39,686 nucleotides of DNA from an uncultured Granulosicoccaceae bacterium (GTDB lineage: Bacteria; Pseudomonadota; Gammaproteobacteria; Granulosicoccales; Granulosicoccaceae). The notes beneath the pieces were generated by a model. The model searched no databases. It had not been told where the DNA came from and worked only from the letters and a program-made list of their open reading frames with translations. Positions 25,433-34,174 of the stretch are shown here, in pieces. The first letter of the stretch is position 1, and each line of letters opens with the position of its first letter. Made by a program: the position numbers and the translations under genes. The stretch spans positions 1 through 39,686 of the forward strand of contig CALKXD010000273.1 in assembly GCA_938003855.1 (NCBI GenBank), given 5' to 3'.

Positions 25433-28255
25433 TTGCGAAAATTAAAATTGGGCTTTCTGGTGTTTTCCCTGGCGCTTGCCGTGTTACCTGCTCGTGCGCA
25501 GGAGGCCAGTGTTGAGTGGTCGGGGGTAATCGCCAAAGCGGTGCCTTCGGTGGTGTCTTTGCAGATCTCCTATGTGCGCGATTTTGTTGAAGCGGATCAA
25601 GGGGTGAGTTCTGCAACCGGGTTTGTGGTCGATGCCGAAAAGGGCATAATTTTGACGAACCGGCATGTGGTTGGTGCCGGTCCGGTTGCCATCACCGCGA
25701 CCTTTCAAAATCTCGAGCGAATAGACGTGGTTCCGCTGTACCGGGATCCGGTGCATGATTTTGGTTTTTTGCGGTATGACCCCAATGAGCTAAAACGTAA
25801 TGCGCCTGAGTCATTGACGCTTAACCCGGCGGGTGCGGCGGTTGGGACCGATATACGTGTGATAGGCAGTGATGGTGGTGAGCAGTTGTCAATTCTGGCG
25901 GGAACGATAGCGCGCGTCGATCGGCGTGCTCCGAATTATGGTCGCTATGGCCACAATGATTTCAATACCTTTTATTTGCAGGCGGCTTCGTCAACGTCTG
26001 GTGGATCCTCCGGCTCTCCGGTGCTGAATCAATCAGGAGAAGTCATTGCTTTAAATGCTGCGGCAAACAGCAGCACGGCAAGCAGTTTCTTTCTGCCGCT
26101 GGACAGAATTAAATACGCGCTGGAAAAACTCCAGGCGGGTGAGCCTGTCGCACGCGGTACTGTGCAAACGGTATTTGAGCAGCGTCCGTTTCGGTTGCTG
26201 AGCCGGTTGGGGTTGAGTGACGATGTTGCACAGCGTATCCAGCAGGAGTTTCCGCAAAGTAACGGCATGCTGCTGGCCAGGCAAATACTGGTCGGTGGTG
26301 TTGCTGAACAGAGTCTGCAGGAAGGGGATATTCTGCTGGCGATCAACGGTCAGCCGGTCCCCGAATTTATTCGCCTGGCGGAGATTCTGGATTCGTCGAT
26401 TGGAAAGGAGATCGAGTTTTCTGTCATTCGACAAGGGCAGACGGTGGTCGAGAAAGTTGTTGTGCAGGATATGGAGTCCCTGCAACCCAGGCGACTGGTG
26501 GAGTTGGGTGGATCGGTTTTCCATAATGTTTCCGTGCAGCGAGCGCGTGGCATGAATCTGCCGCAGCGTGGTGTGATCGTGGCCAAATCCGGTTATGAGT
26601 TTGCCCGGGCAGGTGTGCCTCGTGATGCACTGATCACTGAGCTGAATGGACTGCCGGTCAACACCGTAGAAGACTTACTGGAGACAATCCGCACAGCCAC
26701 CGGAAGCACCGAGTGGCGGCTGCGCTTTATAGAGCCGGGTAGAGAGTTTACTTCGGCTGTGGCGCGTGTCGATATCAATAGTAAATGGTTTGGTGCAAAA
26801 ACCTGTGATCAGCGCGATGACGTCCGTTTCTGGGCGTGCGAGGCTGTGGAAGTGTCGGAAAGTAGTGAACCCCCAAAGCCACTCACCAACGTTGTATTGC
26901 CCGGCTATAAAGATCCACGTATTCAGGCCGTAGCGCCCTCGTTGGTGCGATTGTCGTTTGATATACCGCATGCGGTTGATAACGTTTATGCCAAGAGTTT
27001 TAGTGGAGTAGGCTTGATCGTTGATGCAGAGCGAGGGCTGGTGGTTACGGATCGAAATACTGTGCCTATTGAGTTGGGTGATCTGGAAATGACTTTTTTC
27101 TCAACCTACAAAATACCCGGGCGAGTTGCGTATTTACATCCTTTGCACAATATAGCGTTGCTGGAATACGACCCGTCATTGCTTGGTGATGTGACGATAA
27201 AACCGTTGCCATTGGCGGACAGCTTTCCTGCGCTGGATAACCCGCTCGAGTTAATTGGTTATCGAAATGACGGCACTATTCGAAAGCAAAATGTACCGAA
27301 TCCCTCTGAAGTAACTTTGTACTTCAGTCTTCCGCAGCTGTCTCGCTTCCAGCAAGTGCCGATTGATGTTCTCAGTGTCGCGCTGCCGGGTCCGACCCTG
27401 GGTGGTCCGCTGGTCGATGGGGATGGCGTTGTGCAGGCGTTGTGGCAGAGTTTTGCCTATCAGGACGGTGACGATATCAAGGAAGCTGAGTGGGCAATGC
27501 CCGCTGCAATGGTGCGCAGAGTGGTTGAGCAATATTTGAGTGAAAAGCCGTTTTATGTTGCCCCGGCGATGTTCCAGTACAAGTCGCTTGATCTGGCCAG
27601 AGAGCAAGGCCTGGCGGACGAATGGATTGCAAAAATAGCGGCGTCAGGTGTCGAGCATCGGCGCGCTATTTCAATTAGTCAGGTCGTCGGTACAGCTGCT
27701 AATTCGCTTAAGACCGGGGATATACTTCTTGACGTTGATGGGCAGCTGCCATCTACTCTGAGTGAACTTGAAGCGCTGTTTCAAAGGGAGCGCGTCAGTG
27801 TGCTGGTGCTGCGCAACGGGCAGGAAATCAGTGTGGAAGTCACCCCCATTGAGCATGCCCGGCAGGGTACCGACCGGGCTCTCCTCTGGGCTGGGTCTCT
27901 GATTCAGGAAGCGCACTTTGAGCTGGGGTATCAGCGTGGCAACATTACCGAAGGAGTCTTCATCAGCGGCACTCTGAGCGGTTCTCCTTCGATCCAGGAT
28001 CGGCTCTACCGCAATCGATTTATTGTCGCTGTTGAAGGTGTACCGATAGCTTCTATCGACGACTTTATCTCCGAGGTTGCTAAGAAAGATCCAGCCGATC
28101 CTGTGCGTCTCACGGTGGTTGCAATGAACGGTTATCGTTCGGTGGTCAGTATTCAGCCTGAGTATAATTTCTGGCCGACCACGGAACTCTGGCGAACGGA
28201 TTCCGGCTGGCAGCGAAGAAATCTGAATCCGGATACCGTGGCGGTTGTAGATTAG
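25433..28255 (+). CDS. Periplasmic Deg7/Nma111-like protein: active and dead trypsin-type domains plus PDZ domains
   Basis: This 940-residue protein begins with a Sec signal peptide: basic RKLK, a hydrophobic run, and cleavage likely after ARA at residue 22. Domain 1 (about 30-235) is a DegP-type protease with a full triad: His78 in TNRHVVG, Asp109 in VHDFGFL and Ser193 in GGSSGSP. Two PDZ-like domains follow (about 255-345 and 355-445). Domain 2 (about 497-705) has the same fold, but the triad positions are Asn542, Asn573 and Leu656, so it cannot be catalytic. Two more PDZ-like segments end the protein. This is the layout of plant Deg7 and yeast Nma111. Translation starts with TTG at 25433, with GGA seven bases upstream. 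The likely role is periplasmic protein quality control. Confidence 0.85.
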   Translation: MRKLKLGFLVFSLALAVLPARAQEASVEWSGVIAKAVPSVVSLQISYVRDFVEADQGVSSATGFVVDAEKGIILTNRHVVGAGPVAITATFQNLERIDVVPLYRDPVHDFGFLRYDPNELKRNAPESLTLNPAGAAVGTDIRVIGSDGGEQLSILAGTIARVDRRAPNYGRYGHNDFNTFYLQAASSTSGGSSGSPVLNQSGEVIALNAAANSSTASSFFLPLDRIKYALEKLQAGEPVARGTVQTVFEQRPFRLLSRLGLSDDVAQRIQQEFPQSNGMLLARQILVGGVAEQSLQEGDILLAINGQPVPEFIRLAEILDSSIGKEIEFSVIRQGQTVVEKVVVQDMESLQPRRLVELGGSVFHNVSVQRARGMNLPQRGVIVAKSGYEFARAGVPRDALITELNGLPVNTVEDLLETIRTATGSTEWRLRFIEPGREFTSAVARVDINSKWFGAKTCDQRDDVRFWACEAVEVSESSEPPKPLTNVVLPGYKDPRIQAVAPSLVRLSFDIPHAVDNVYAKSFSGVGLIVDAERGLVVTDRNTVPIELGDLEMTFFSTYKIPGRVAYLHPLHNIALLEYDPSLLGDVTIKPLPLADSFPALDNPLELIGYRNDGTIRKQNVPNPSEVTLYFSLPQLSRFQQVPIDVLSVALPGPTLGGPLVDGDGVVQALWQSFAYQDGDDIKEAEWAMPAAMVRRVVEQYLSEKPFYVAPAMFQYKSLDLAREQGLADEWIAKIAASGVEHRRAISISQVVGTAANSLKTGDILLDVDGQLPSTLSELEALFQRERVSVLVLRNGQEISVEVTPIEHARQGTDRALLWAGSLIQEAHFELGYQRGNITEGVFISGTLSGSPSIQDRLYRNRFIVAVEGVPIASIDDFISEVAKKDPADPVRLTVVAMNGYRSVVSIQPEYNFWPTTELWRTDSGWQRRNLNPDTVAVVD

Positions 28256-28307
28256 TCGCATGGCGGTCGCTGTTGTCTCGGCCTGCACAAGCTCGTAAAA
28301 TTCGAGG

Positions 28308-29582
28308 ATGAATCAAACCGTAAAGATAGCGCAAACCGCCGACGTTATTGTTGTGGGTGGCGGCATGGTTGGCGGGTTAACGGCAGCGGCATTTGCGCGT
28401 TGTGGTCTCGAGGTGACGGTGTTGGAAAAGCGGCTGCCAGCCCCGTTTTCAGTCGAGCAGCACGATATCCGTGTGTCGGCAATAAGCTATGCCACTGAGC
28501 GTATGTTCGAGGCGGTCGGTGCATGGGAGGCTATGCGTGCTATGCGCGTCTGCCCGTTCAGGCGTATGTTGGTTTGGGATAGACTGTCGGAGGCCAGCAC
28601 TTTGTTCGACAGTAAAAAGATTGATCAGGATTGGTTGGGACATATCGTTGAGAACCGGGTAATCCAATCGGGATTATGGCAGTGCCTGCAAGAACTTCCG
28701 AATGTACGGTTGATGTGCCCGGCAAGCTTGCAGTCACTGAGTATCGATGACAATCAGGCGCGGATTCAGCTCGATTGTGGTTTTACATTGACTGCGCCAT
28801 TGATTATCGCAGCCGATGGAGCGCAGTCTCTGGTTCGAGAACTGGCTGGTATTGATGTCGACGGTGAGAGCTATGCGCAGCACGCACTGGTAGCAACGGT
28901 CACTACAGAGTCGTCCCAGCAGGACATCACCTGGCAGCGTTTTACTCCCGAGGGTCCGCAGGCGTTTTTGCCCTTGTGCGGTAATCGCGCATCGATGGTT
29001 TGGTACCAGAGTGCAGAGGTGGTTGCCGAGCTGAAGGAATTACCGGAACATGAATTTTTACAGCGGATGCAGGCCGAATTTCCCGACCGCCTGGCCAGGT
29101 TGCTGACCCTGGAGTCGCGTGGCAGTTTTCCGTTGCATTGGCAACAGGCAAAAAGCTATGTGGTGCCGCGCGTCGCTCTGGTGGGTGATGCGGCCCATTC
29201 AGTTCACCCGCTAGCAGGCCAGGGGGTTAACATGGGCATGCTGGATGCGGCAGCGCTGGTGGAATGTGTTATGGATCGATACCACGCTGGAGCTGATATC
29301 GGCAGTCTTCGCACGCTGCGTCGCTATGAGCGATGGCGCCGTGGCGAGAACAAGCTGATGATCAAACTGCTGGACGGAATTCACCACACCTTCCAGGATG
29401 ATGGTGATGCGGCAGGTGGAATGGAGCGCGCGGTGCTGAAGACTGCCCGGGCGGTTGCTTTGCGCGCTGCAGGCAACGTTGGACCGATCAACAAGCTTTG
29501 CATGCGTATGGCGATGGGCCTTGAAGGAGAATTGCCGGCTTTGGCGCGAGGTAGATTGCCGTTGCGTGAGATGCCGGCGTAA
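28308..29582 (+). CDS. ubiF: UbiF-type FAD-dependent hydroxylase of ubiquinone synthesis
   Basis: This 424-residue flavin mono-oxygenase belongs to the UbiH/UbiF/VisC/COQ6 family. The FAD-binding VVGGGMVGGLTAAAFARCGL is at residues 14-34. The middle contains AADGAQSLVRELAGI, the family's second flavin motif. The third, LVGDAAHSVHPLAGQGVNMG, lies near residue 290. The N-terminal stretch (PAPFSVEQHDIRVSAIS) and WQRFTPEGPQAFLPL are especially like E. coli UbiF, which adds the C6 hydroxyl of the quinone ring, so that paralogue is favoured over UbiH or UbiI. The start lies 52 bases after the Deg7-like gene. The stop codon sits in the loop of a GC-rich hairpin. Confidence 0.85.
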   Translation: MNQTVKIAQTADVIVVGGGMVGGLTAAAFARCGLEVTVLEKRLPAPFSVEQHDIRVSAISYATERMFEAVGAWEAMRAMRVCPFRRMLVWDRLSEASTLFDSKKIDQDWLGHIVENRVIQSGLWQCLQELPNVRLMCPASLQSLSIDDNQARIQLDCGFTLTAPLIIAADGAQSLVRELAGIDVDGESYAQHALVATVTTESSQQDITWQRFTPEGPQAFLPLCGNRASMVWYQSAEVVAELKELPEHEFLQRMQAEFPDRLARLLTLESRGSFPLHWQQAKSYVVPRVALVGDAAHSVHPLAGQGVNMGMLDAAALVECVMDRYHAGADIGSLRTLRRYERWRRGENKLMIKLLDGIHHTFQDDGDAAGGMERAVLKTARAVALRAAGNVGPINKLCMRMAMGLEGELPALARGRLPLREMPA

Positions 29583-29592
29583 CACGCCGGCA
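29572..29592 (+). terminator. GC-rich hairpin spanning the ubiF stop codon
   Basis: A perfect 8-base stem, TGCCGGCG (29572-29579) and CGCCGGCA (29585-29592), encloses a five-base loop whose first three bases are the TAA stop codon. There is no T-run on either strand after the stem, so factor-independent termination is uncertain. It may instead protect the 3' end or separate the two convergent genes. Confidence 0.45.
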
Positions 29593-29624
29593 GGCACATG
29601 AGAGGTGTTTAGCTTACCCGGTGA

Positions 29625-29795
29625 TCAGGCAGCTTTGGCAAGGTCGCGTGTCAGGTACTGGTAATTGCTGACGGCATCCGCCAGAATTTCCAGACTCGCT
29701 TGCAACGGGTGATTTTTAGACCGACCAGGACTGAATTTGTACTTCCGGAAAATATCCTGGGCGGCCTGGTACTCGGCTTCGCTACTTATTGTCAT
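29625..29795 (-). CDS. Small hypothetical protein, 56 residues
   Basis: This small gene is convergent with ubiF. The ATG at 29793-29795 is preceded by GGGGA at a good distance; a TTG four codons upstream is less likely. The protein is helical and basic-acidic mixed. The segment ISSEAEYQAAQDIF followed by ASLEILADAVSNYQ faintly resembles the N-terminal part of HigA-type antitoxins (nEeeY-x-x-A). There is no helix-turn-helix domain and no toxin gene beside it. I do not recognise it with confidence; the strong ribosome site is the main reason to regard it as real. Confidence 0.55.
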   Translation of the reverse strand: MTISSEAEYQAAQDIFRKYKFSPGRSKNHPLQASLEILADAVSNYQYLTRDLAKAA

Positions 29796-30060
29796 GTCTT
29801 TCCCCAAATATCGTGTGCGTCACGGGTACCACGCGGTGTGGTAACGCGATCGGTTTTATGGTTGTATTGCGAGCAGGTTGATACAGCCGATGAACTTGCT
29901 CGGCCACTGTTACGGCGGCGATGTATTTTTCTTTACTGGTATCGTATTCCTTTACCTAATTTCTACCGCGAGCGGTACACTCGTGTGACTTGCTGTCGTT
30001 TGGTAAAATGCAGCTAACGCCTTTATGTGGCCTCGATTTAACTCCTGCCAGAGCACCAAG
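29796..30060. promoter_or_regulatory. Spacer upstream of the 56-residue protein and rubrerythrin (divergent)
   Basis: This 265-base gap lies between two divergent genes. A small inverted repeat, TACCAC (29827-29832) and GTGGTA (29838-29843), lies about 32 bases before the minus-strand start and could be an operator. TAAAAT at 30004-30009 is a possible -10 for rubrerythrin, without a good -35. No Fur box or Irr (ICE) element was recognised. Confidence 0.3.
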
Positions 30061-30492
30061 ATGACCCTCAAGGGTAGTAATACAGAAAAAAATCTAAAAG
30101 CGGCTTTCGCACGAGAAGCACAAGCGAACAGACGCTATGTTTACTTTGCCTCGAAAGCCGAAATCGAAGGATTCAGTGATGTTGCTGTAGCGTTTCGTTC
30201 AGCCGCTGAAGATGAAACCGGGCATTCTTCCGGTCATTTGGAATACCTTGAAGAGTGTGGTGATCCGGTAACCGGATCGCCGTTCGGCGGCACTGTAGCT
30301 AATCTGAAAAGTGCCATCGCTGGCGAGACTTTTGAATTTGATACCTTCTACCCCGCAATGGTGCAGCAGGCACGGGAGGAGGGCCTCAATGACATTGCCG
30401 ACTGGTTCGAGACGCTGGCCAGAAGTGAGAAGGCGCATGCTGCAAAACTGCAGAAACTACTGGAAAAGATCGAGAGCGAAACTGCGGACTAA
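30061..30492 (+). CDS. Rubrerythrin-family diiron protein without rubredoxin domain
   Basis: This 143-residue four-helix ferritin-like protein reduces peroxide in related systems. The diiron ligands expected for the family are visible: Glu19 in AREAQANRRY, Glu52 and His55 in EDETGH, Glu89/Glu92 in the TFEFDTFYPAM segment, and Glu123 with His126 in RSEKAHAAKL. The usual C-terminal rubredoxin domain with CxxC pairs is missing, so it belongs to the short rubrerythrins and needs a separate electron donor. The frame is open 12 codons upstream, but the ATG at 30061 begins the family-like MTLKGSNTEKNL. An Irr-like regulator gene converges on it from 300 bases away, which suggests iron or peroxide control. 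Confidence 0.9.
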   Translation: MTLKGSNTEKNLKAAFAREAQANRRYVYFASKAEIEGFSDVAVAFRSAAEDETGHSSGHLEYLEECGDPVTGSPFGGTVANLKSAIAGETFEFDTFYPAMVQQAREEGLNDIADWFETLARSEKAHAAKLQKLLEKIESETAD

Positions 30493-30792
30493 TGATCCGC
30501 TAATAGCGTTGGCTTGGGGCCGCTGACTGGCGTACTGGCGTTGGCAGTTGCCAGTTAGGAATACGTTTTTTGCTTGCGTTGTAGAAGCCAAAACCAAGCT
30601 TCGTGGTCATTAGATGAAACAGTCACTGGCGGTCTGAACGCATCGCAAGTTCGCTTAACAGGACGCCAAAAACCAGCTGTCCTGTGTGCAGCACGGGATT
30701 TGACCAAGCGTGGCAAATGCTAAAGTTGGGGGCGGCAGCTTGCGGGCTTTTGCCGCAATCAACAACCTCATCTGCCCACAGCGTATTGCAGG
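30493..30792. other. Intergenic stretch between rubrerythrin and the Irr-like gene
   Basis: These 300 bases lie between convergent genes. ACTGGC (30534-30539) and GCCAGT (30550-30555) could form a weak 6-base hairpin, and a run of six T begins ten bases later at 30566. That is at best a poor terminator for rubrerythrin. No ORF with a good ribosome site and no other repeat was found. Confidence 0.3.
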
Positions 30793-31284
30793 CTATGTTT
30801 TTGAACTAACCCGAAGGACAAGATCCACGCTGGTGATTGATTCCTCCGGGGCGAGTTCTCTGAGCTTTGGAACAGCAAGTTGGATCGGGTCTATATCGCG
30901 GATTTCTCCAGTATCAACATTCAATATATGGTGGTGATCAGAGATATTGCTATCGAACAAAGTGCGTTGTGAATCGATAACAACTTCCCGTAGCATGCCT
31001 TGCTCGACAAACAGCTTTAGGGTGTTATACACCGTAGCTTTTGACACGTACGTATCGCCGAGATTAACCTGAACAAGCACGCTGTCAGCTGACAAATGCT
31101 GCCTGTGTTTAAACATGCAGCGGGCAATGGCCAGTCGTTGCCGGGTTGGATTGACCTGATGGTCGTGAAGGAGGCGAGCCAGTCCGGCATCCGTGTTCTC
31201 ATCCGTAGGGTTGCCACTATCGTCACCGTCTTTCACAAGCGTTATTCCCTGTTTGACTTGAGTTCTGAGGCTGGTCGTACTCAC
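30793..31284 (-). CDS. Fur-family transcriptional regulator, Irr/PerR-like
   Basis: This 163-residue metalloregulator has a variable, Asp-rich N terminus of about 30 residues, then a winged helix: HQVNPTRQRLAIARCMF and the recognition helix YVSKATVYNTLKLF (79-92). The dimerisation domain has a histidine cluster His117-119 (SDHHHI). The only cysteine is Cys56, so the structural CxxC zinc sites of Fur and PerR are absent, as in Irr of alphaproteobacteria. The segment TLFDSNISDHHHIL closely follows Irr's. Irr controls haem and iron genes and iron-storage rubrerythrin-like proteins elsewhere. The start is GTG at 31282-31284, with a weak ribosome site, so the exact N terminus is uncertain. Confidence 0.85.
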   Translation of the reverse strand: MSTTSLRTQVKQGITLVKDGDDSGNPTDENTDAGLARLLHDHQVNPTRQRLAIARCMFKHRQHLSADSVLVQVNLGDTYVSKATVYNTLKLFVEQGMLREVVIDSQRTLFDSNISDHHHILNVDTGEIRDIDPIQLAVPKLRELAPEESITSVDLVLRVSSKT

Positions 31285-31314
31285 CAGCGACGTTGCGGTT
31301 AGGGGTGTTGTATT

Positions 31315-31335
31315 TGCAACTTAATGATTATTGCA
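31315..31335. promoter_or_regulatory. Possible Fur-family operator between the regulator gene and rimO
   Basis: The AT-rich 21 bases TGCAA-N11-TTGCA form an inverted repeat, and the centre (TTAATGATTATT) matches 9 of 14 fixed positions of the 7-1-7 Fur box. It lies about 30 bases before the regulator start. It overlaps a possible -35 (TTGCAT, 31331-31336) of a plus-strand promoter with -10 TATAGC 17 bases on. Self-regulation and effects on rimO are inferences. Confidence 0.35.
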
Positions 31336-31538
31336 TCAACCGTCACGTGGGTATATAGCGAACCGAACATGCTTGTCGCTCTGATGTAACAAGCGGGAAA
31401 CTTTGCGTCGACAGGAGTCTCGAGTCAGGCGTTTGTGAGGCAAGTAGTGCTTATGCTGTGGAAGATGAAAAAAATGATCAATTAGCCTCTGCAACTCAAG
31501 TAAAGTACCCGCATTTCTTTACCGCCGGGCGTCAGATT

Positions 31539-32864
31539 ATGAGTAATTCGCAAAAAGTTGGTTTTGTCAGTCTTGGCTGCCCGAAAGCTCTGGTGGACTC
31601 CGAACGAATTTTGACCCAATTACGCATTGAGGGTTATGACATCGAACCTCAGTATGAGGGGGCCGATTTGGTTATTGTTAATACCTGCGGCTTTATTGAC
31701 AGTGCCATTGAGGAGTCGTTTGATGCGATTGGCGAGGCGTTGGATGAAAACGGCCGCGTAATCGTGACAGGGTGTCTGGGGGCTAAGCCGGGTGACATTG
31801 AAGCGCGCTTCCCTAAAGTTCTGGCAGTAACCGGGCCTCAGGCATACGAGGAAGTGATGACAGCAGTGCATCGGCATTTGCCACCGCGCAGCTACGATGC
31901 AAAGATTGACCTGGTGCCACCACAGGGCATCAAACTGACACCTAGACATTATGCCTACCTGAAAATATCAGAAGGCTGCAATCATAATTGCAGTTTTTGC
32001 ATTATCCCGTCCATGCGCGGGAAGCTCGTGAGCCGGCCGGCTGGCGATGTAGTAGCGGAGGCCGAGCGACTGGTGGCCTCAGGGGTTAAAGAATTATTGG
32101 TGATTTCACAAGACACGAGCGCTTATGGTCTCGATACCCGGTATGCCACTTCTTTCTGGAATGGTCGACCGGTGAAGGCACGCTTGAAAGAGCTGTGTGA
32201 AACGCTTGCCGGGTTCGGCGTTTGGGTGCGGCTGCACTACGTTTATCCCTATCCGCATGTCGATGATATTATCCCGCTTATGGCAGAGGGGAAAATACTC
32301 CCCTATCTGGATATTCCGTTTCAGCACGCCAGTGCGGGTATTCTCAAATCAATGAAGCGGCCGGCGGCCACTGAACGCAACCTCGATCGAATAGAGGCCT
32401 GGCGGAATATATGCCCGGATATCACCCTTCGCAGTACCTTTATTGTCGGATTTCCCGGTGAGACCGATGACGATTTCGACGAGTTGCTTGGCTTTCTGCG
32501 TGAGGCCCGTCTGGATCGTGTCGGTTGTTTTCAATACTCACCTGTCGAAGGGGCAGCCGCAAATGCACTGCCTGATCCCGTCGCGCCTGAAGTCTCGGAA
32601 GAGCGGTGGCACAGATTTATGGAAACTCAGGCTGAGATCAGTTCGCAGCGACTAAGCGAGAAAGTTGGCCGTACCATGCAGGTGCTGATTGACAGTTACG
32701 ATGATAACGGGGCGGCCATAGGCCGGAGCAGTGCCGATGCCCCCGAAATAGATGGGAGTGTAATTATCGAGCACCCACCGACCGGAATTGGCATCGGTGA
32801 CTTCCATACGGTTAAAATAACCGGGTCGGGTGATTATGACTTGTGGGCTGAGATTGCGCGGTAG
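31539..32864 (+). CDS. rimO: Ribosomal protein S12 methylthiotransferase RimO
   Basis: This 441-residue radical SAM enzyme adds a methylthio group to an aspartate of ribosomal protein S12. The N-terminal [30 protein letters not shown] and [10 protein letters not shown] segments bind the auxiliary iron-sulfur cluster. The radical SAM site is CNHNCSFC. The C-terminal TRAM domain (from about residue 370) ends in [10 protein letters not shown]. The frame is open to a GTG at 31458, but the ATG at 31539 gives exactly the E. coli length. It is the second methylthiotransferase in the window, after mtaB, and the signature motifs clearly separate the two. Confidence 0.97.
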   Translation: MSNSQKVGFVSLGCPKALVDSERILTQLRIEGYDIEPQYEGADLVIVNTCGFIDSAIEESFDAIGEALDENGRVIVTGCLGAKPGDIEARFPKVLAVTGPQAYEEVMTAVHRHLPPRSYDAKIDLVPPQGIKLTPRHYAYLKISEGCNHNCSFCIIPSMRGKLVSRPAGDVVAEAERLVASGVKELLVISQDTSAYGLDTRYATSFWNGRPVKARLKELCETLAGFGVWVRLHYVYPYPHVDDIIPLMAEGKILPYLDIPFQHASAGILKSMKRPAATERNLDRIEAWRNICPDITLRSTFIVGFPGETDDDFDELLGFLREARLDRVGCFQYSPVEGAAANALPDPVAPEVSEERWHRFMETQAEISSQRLSEKVGRTMQVLIDSYDDNGAAIGRSSADAPEIDGSVIIEHPPTGIGIGDFHTVKITGSGDYDLWAEIAR

Positions 32865-32877
32865 TCAATAGATGAAT

Positions 32878-33288
32878 TCAGCCTTCGATGGTGATATCGC
32901 GTCTGGCTGTGGACAACGACACAGTGAATCCGGCAATCACATCAACGAGTGAAAGCAGTGTCAGGATCAGAAATGTCGCTGATCCCATCTCACGGACAAT
33001 CAACAACTCCACTAGAAACACAACAAATACGCAGAGCGACAGTACGTGATCCAGCAGGGCTTGATAGGTGGCTCGGGTCGATTTGAGAATCTCTATATAG
33101 AGTATGGCGATCCCCACCAGGACGAAGAGAATATTCCATGTGATGGTGAGCGTAGCACCGGATGACGGGATCTCAAATGAGGCGATTGTAGAGTCCGGAA
33201 TGTAGTCCTCGGGTGTGCTGAGGAAAATAATCAGGTTGTAGGAAAACAGCAGAAGCATGTTTAGCGGAATCGAAAGCAGGGTTTTCAT
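32878..33288 (-). CDS. Small integral membrane protein, unknown function
   Basis: This 136-residue protein has four likely membrane helices, at about residues 6-24, 49-66, 80-97 and 103-124. A short charged C-terminal tail (TARRDITIEG) follows. No motif is recognised. It follows the J-protein gene by 12 bases on the same strand, so the two are very likely co-transcribed, and a partner role for the J-protein is possible. It converges with rimO across 13 bases. Confidence 0.75.
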   Translation of the reverse strand: MKTLLSIPLNMLLLFSYNLIIFLSTPEDYIPDSTIASFEIPSSGATLTITWNILFVLVGIAILYIEILKSTRATYQALLDHVLSLCVFVVFLVELLIVREMGSATFLILTLLSLVDVIAGFTVSLSTARRDITIEG

Positions 33289-33300
33289 CGGCGGCTCAAC

Positions 33301-34041
33301 TCACTTGTTTAACTCAGCTAAAAGCCGATCCTTGGCCTGATTTACGCGGGTCGCGAGATAGTCGTTTCCACCTTTGTCGGGATGTAATTTTGTCATCAGG
33401 GTTCGATGTGCGCGTGTGATTTCTGCTTTGCTCGCACCGGGGGATAGCCCCAGAATATTCCATGCATCATCCAGCGAAATGCCTGCTTCTTCCGCGGGTG
33501 TCGACTGTTGGCCCGCTCCGGCCCAATGCTGAGCAGCTTCAGGGTGTACCTTTTGAATGTAGGCGTCCAGTAAACGAACCGCTTCCGGGTCCTTTTTTAT
33601 GCAAAACTCGTAAAAGTGCTCGAGCTCAGTCAGATTGAGTGAGGACAGGGTTCTACCAGCAAATGATCCGCTGGTGATTGAACCGTCAATTTGACCGGTT
33701 TGGTGGTCAAGGGTCATCGCAAGTGTGGCCGTGGTGACACGGGAAGCACCTGCAGTGGAATGCTGCTGAGCTCCGCTGCGATGCAGAAATTGCCGAATTT
33801 GCGGATAAAAACGCATCAGCAGCGGCGCGACCCGCCAGGCTGCAGCCACCAGGCCACCGATTAACGCGAAGATCGCGTTCGCTCTGCCGGTAGCGACAGC
33901 CAGCAATACAATCGCAAACAACAGTATCAGCGCGGGTTTCACCAGCCCTTTCGGGCCTTGGCTAATGAGTTTTTTACCGTACAGGTGGTACAGCAAATAA
34001 CCCACGCCGAAAAGGATCAACAGAAATATGAATCTGGTCAA
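33301..34041 (-). CDS. Membrane-anchored J-domain protein
   Basis: This 246-residue DnaJ-type co-chaperone has two hydrophobic segments near the N terminus (about 3-20 and 36-50) and a third less sharp one at about 55-70. A hydrophilic middle follows (GQIDGSITSGSFAGRTLSSL), with a C-terminal J domain in the last 65 residues: DDAWNILGLSPGASKAEI, and the HPD motif in TKLHPDKGG. The layout, J domain at the C terminus facing the cytoplasm, resembles mitochondrial Pam18-like and alphaproteobacterial membrane J proteins more than DnaJ itself. It should recruit DnaK to the membrane. The start is TTG at 34039-34041 with no good ribosome site, so the N terminus is uncertain. Confidence 0.82.
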   Translation of the reverse strand: MTRFIFLLILFGVGYLLYHLYGKKLISQGPKGLVKPALILLFAIVLLAVATGRANAIFALIGGLVAAAWRVAPLLMRFYPQIRQFLHRSGAQQHSTAGASRVTTATLAMTLDHQTGQIDGSITSGSFAGRTLSSLNLTELEHFYEFCIKKDPEAVRLLDAYIQKVHPEAAQHWAGAGQQSTPAEEAGISLDDAWNILGLSPGASKAEITRAHRTLMTKLHPDKGGNDYLATRVNQAKDRLLAELNK

Positions 34042-34162
34042 GAGAGTGTGTCGTGAGTGCGAAACTGCAGTGTACTTAAAAAAGCGGCTTTGTTGCAGAT
34101 TGATGCAGCGCTAAACCGGTAATTTTAACGATTGCAATTTACAGCGGTGCAATTGTGTGGTT

Positions 34163-34168
34163 TATAAT
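34163..34168 (+). promoter_or_regulatory. Probable -10 box very close to the VWA gene start
   Basis: TATAAT at 34163-34168 ends six bases before the ATG at 34175. TTTACA at 34138-34143 may serve as -35, with a long 19-base spacer. If this promoter is used, transcription would begin at or next to the start codon and the mRNA would be leaderless. Confidence 0.45.
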
Positions 34169-34174
34169 GGTGTC

